From the NCBI GenBank assembly GCA_035370405.1, contig DAOOVT010000003.1, positions 1-58,486 of the forward strand: a stretch of DNA of 58,486 nucleotides, written 5' to 3'. Position numbers and translations under genes: made by a program. The notes under the pieces are model-generated. The model saw only the letters and a program-made list of their open reading frames with translations, searched no databases and was not told where the DNA came from. This document shows, piece by piece, positions 57,153 through 58,486 of this stretch; position 1 is the stretch's first letter; each line of letters starts with the position of its first letter. The DNA is from UBA5232 sp035370405. GTDB taxonomy: Bacteria > Patescibacteriota > Dojkabacteria > SC72.

Positions 57153-58372
57153 GAAAATCTTTAACTATAGCTAAATTCGAATATCTTAAAATTGTAAAAA
57201 GGAAATCATTTTGGTTTTCTACTCTGTTTTTCCCTCTTTTTTTGTGTTTAGTAATGTTTGTATCTGGTTATTCTAGTGTTGATTCTGCAAAAAAAATGGA
57301 AGATGCTTCATCTTTTGATGTTATGTACATAGTTGATGATGCAGAAGTTATTCCTGATGAAATTTTCGCAGATCCATTTGTTAGAGCATATGATGTGGAA
57401 TCAGTGAAAGACGATATTATGAAAAATCCAAAGTCTGTATTGATACATATTCCTTCTGATTTTAGGTCAAATTTGAGTTATGAGATATTTTTAGGTGCTC
57501 AAGGAAATATGGTTTTAAGTCAAAGTGCATCTACTATTATAGAATCTGTTCTGAAGAGTGTGGCAATGAGTAGTATAGAGGATCAGACAATTGCTAAAAT
57601 GATTGAAGGTCCGTATTCAGCATCAAAGTATTTCTATGATGAGAATGGAGAAATAAAGTCATTTGGTTTTGAGAAATATATACTTCCCATAGCATCGATA
57701 GTGGTGTTTTTCTTAGCTGTATTCATATCTTCTTCATATATGCTTAATAGTGTTTCTAGTGAGAAAGAGAACAGAATGATAGAGACAATGTTATCTATGG
57801 TTGATAAAAAGTCATTGATGCTTGGGAAGATGATTGGATTGACTTGTGTAGCATTTACACAATTTGCTGCTTGGATTGGTCTTGGTCTTCTTGGATACAT
57901 TGTTGTAAGTAAGCATTTCGGAACAACTCTTCCATTTTCAATAAATTGGGCAGATATTGATTGGAGTATGCTTCCTCTAAATATATTTCTCATAATAGCT
58001 GGATTTGTATTTTTTAATTGTGTAATGATTGGGGTCGGAGCAGTAGGTACGGGAATTGAGGATAGTAAAAGTCTTTCTTCTGTATTTATAATCTTGTCAA
58101 TTTTTCCTCTTTATCTTCTTCAGTCTTTAATAACACAACCTGATTCTTTACTTGCTAAGGTTTTTAGTTTTACACCGTTTACCTCTTTTATGACTCTTCT
58201 ACTTAGAAACTCATTCGGGACTTTGACAGTTTTAGAGTTGGGAATAGGTATTGGTGTTAGTGTGTTGTATAGCATAGTTGCTTTGTATCTTTCATACAAA
58301 TTATTTGAGATAGGATGTCTTATGTACAATAGGCGTCCAACCCTTAAAGAGGTGTTTAAATACATTAAGTAA
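57149..58372 (+). CDS. natB: ABC-2 type permease, NatB-like
   Basis: This 407-residue membrane subunit has one N-terminal helix (residues about 20-42), an extracytoplasmic domain of about 130 residues, then five or six helices. It begins KSLTIAKFEYLKIVKRKSFW. VSSEKENRMIETMLSMVDKK and SLMLGKMIGLTCVAFTQFAA match the NatB/YhaP family. It works with the preceding ATPase, probably exporting sodium, a peptide or a drug. Translationally coupled by ATGA. Confidence 0.85.
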   Translation: MRKSLTIAKFEYLKIVKRKSFWFSTLFFPLFLCLVMFVSGYSSVDSAKKMEDASSFDVMYIVDDAEVIPDEIFADPFVRAYDVESVKDDIMKNPKSVLIHIPSDFRSNLSYEIFLGAQGNMVLSQSASTIIESVLKSVAMSSIEDQTIAKMIEGPYSASKYFYDENGEIKSFGFEKYILPIASIVVFFLAVFISSSYMLNSVSSEKENRMIETMLSMVDKKSLMLGKMIGLTCVAFTQFAAWIGLGLLGYIVVSKHFGTTLPFSINWADIDWSMLPLNIFLIIAGFVFFNCVMIGVGAVGTGIEDSKSLSSVFIILSIFPLYLLQSLITQPDSLLAKVFSFTPFTSFMTLLLRNSFGTLTVLELGIGIGVSVLYSIVALYLSYKLFEIGCLMYNRRPTLKEVFKYIK

Positions 58373-58381
58373 AAAATGTGA

Positions 58382-58460
58382 TATAATGATGACGGCTATG
58401 GAAGCTTTCTTCTACAGACTGCTTAGAGTGAAAATCTCCCAAGTTTTTTGGTGTAGCTAA
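58382..58460 (+). other. Promoter plus very short open frame at window end
   Basis: TATAAT at 58382-58387 ends 10 bases before an ATG at 58398 (in frame with ATG 58386). The frame from 58398 runs 20 codons (MEAFFYRLLRVKISQVFWCS) and ends with TAA at 58458-58460. The promoter has the leaderless geometry seen elsewhere, so a short peptide or non-coding transcript may start here. The last 26 bases are AT-rich and hold nothing I recognise. Confidence 0.3.
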
Positions 58461-58486
58461 TTTAAATTATATTTTATTATAAATAA

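Noticed and set aside
1..58486. Possible UGA recoding (Gly code of Gracilibacteria/Absconditabacteria)
   Set aside because: TGA ends many genes at expected lengths (GT2 22421, truB, natA, the recG leader peptide), often in ATGA overlaps, and no in-frame TGA interrupts any conserved protein.
1..58486. Insertion sequences, transposases, integrases, prophage genes or CRISPR arrays
   Set aside because: None seen: no transposase or integrase motifs, no regularly spaced identical repeats with spacers. The only tandem repeats are coding (31259-31860).

Overview
The window is AT-rich bacterial DNA (roughly two-thirds A+T by eye) with very tightly packed genes. Neighbours often overlap by 1-26 bases and no gene-free stretch exceeds about 210 bases. 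The mix points to a reduced-genome bacterium of the Candidate Phyla Radiation (Patescibacteria): a mraZ-rsmH-ftsL-ftsI-mraY cluster, a truncated Rel protein, a cytidylate kinase-like protein of the archaeal type, many surface-glycan genes, small membrane proteins, and almost no central metabolism beyond pyruvate kinase. Dojkabacteria, Katanobacteria or Microgenomates-like groups are all possible; I cannot choose from sequence alone. TGA is used as a normal stop, so the Gracilibacteria/Absconditabacteria code (UGA = Gly) does not apply.

Bases 1-23,272 form a large cell-surface polysaccharide region. It holds rmlA (cut by the window edge) and rmlB, a methyltransferase, a GT-B-like enzyme, and a three-domain RgpF/HAD protein. 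A six-gene minus-strand operon follows: gmd, a ColD-like dehydratase, an SDR, GT2, GT-C and GT2+GT4. Next come a polyprenyl-phosphate sugar transferase with a DUF2304 protein, two more transferases, and a Wzm/Wzt-type ABC exporter flanked by two GT2 proteins. The ColD-like protein has His in place of the PLP lysine. With gmd directly upstream, this predicts a GDP-3,6-dideoxyhexose (colitose-type) branch.

Bases 23,314-36,918 are mostly information processing and stress genes: tRNA-Ala, rsmD, a SpoU methylase, recG with a 39-residue membrane protein upstream, a Rel-like protein, tyrS, rarA, truB, rsmI and tatD. Two unusual cysteine-rich membrane-anchored proteins sit among them, of 843 and 234 residues. 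Bases 36,915-46,772 are a split division/cell-wall cluster: mraZ-rsmH-ftsL-ftsI-mraY on the minus strand, murF diverging, and ftsW-murG-murA on the minus strand. An evident MraZ operator, three AGTGG repeats at an exact 10-bp period, lies upstream of mraZ. Bases 46,805-58,486 carry a CMP-kinase-like gene with an overlapping rubredoxin-like gene, three tRNAs, pyruvate kinase, secG, an SBP_bac_5 lipid- or membrane-anchored binding protein, a surface Ig-like protein, def, a convergent histidine kinase/response regulator pair, queH and a NatAB-like ABC exporter.

The strongest genome-wide signal is regulatory. About 20 transcription units have a sigma70-like -10 box (TATAAT, TACAAT, TATACT, often with an upstream TG) ending only 5-10 bases before the ATG. 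No Shine-Dalgarno sequence is visible there. This places the transcription start at or next to the start codon, so leaderless mRNA appears to be the default. The same logic moves several start codons downstream of the longest-ORF choice (rsmD, tyrS, murF, a GT2 gene, the response regulator).
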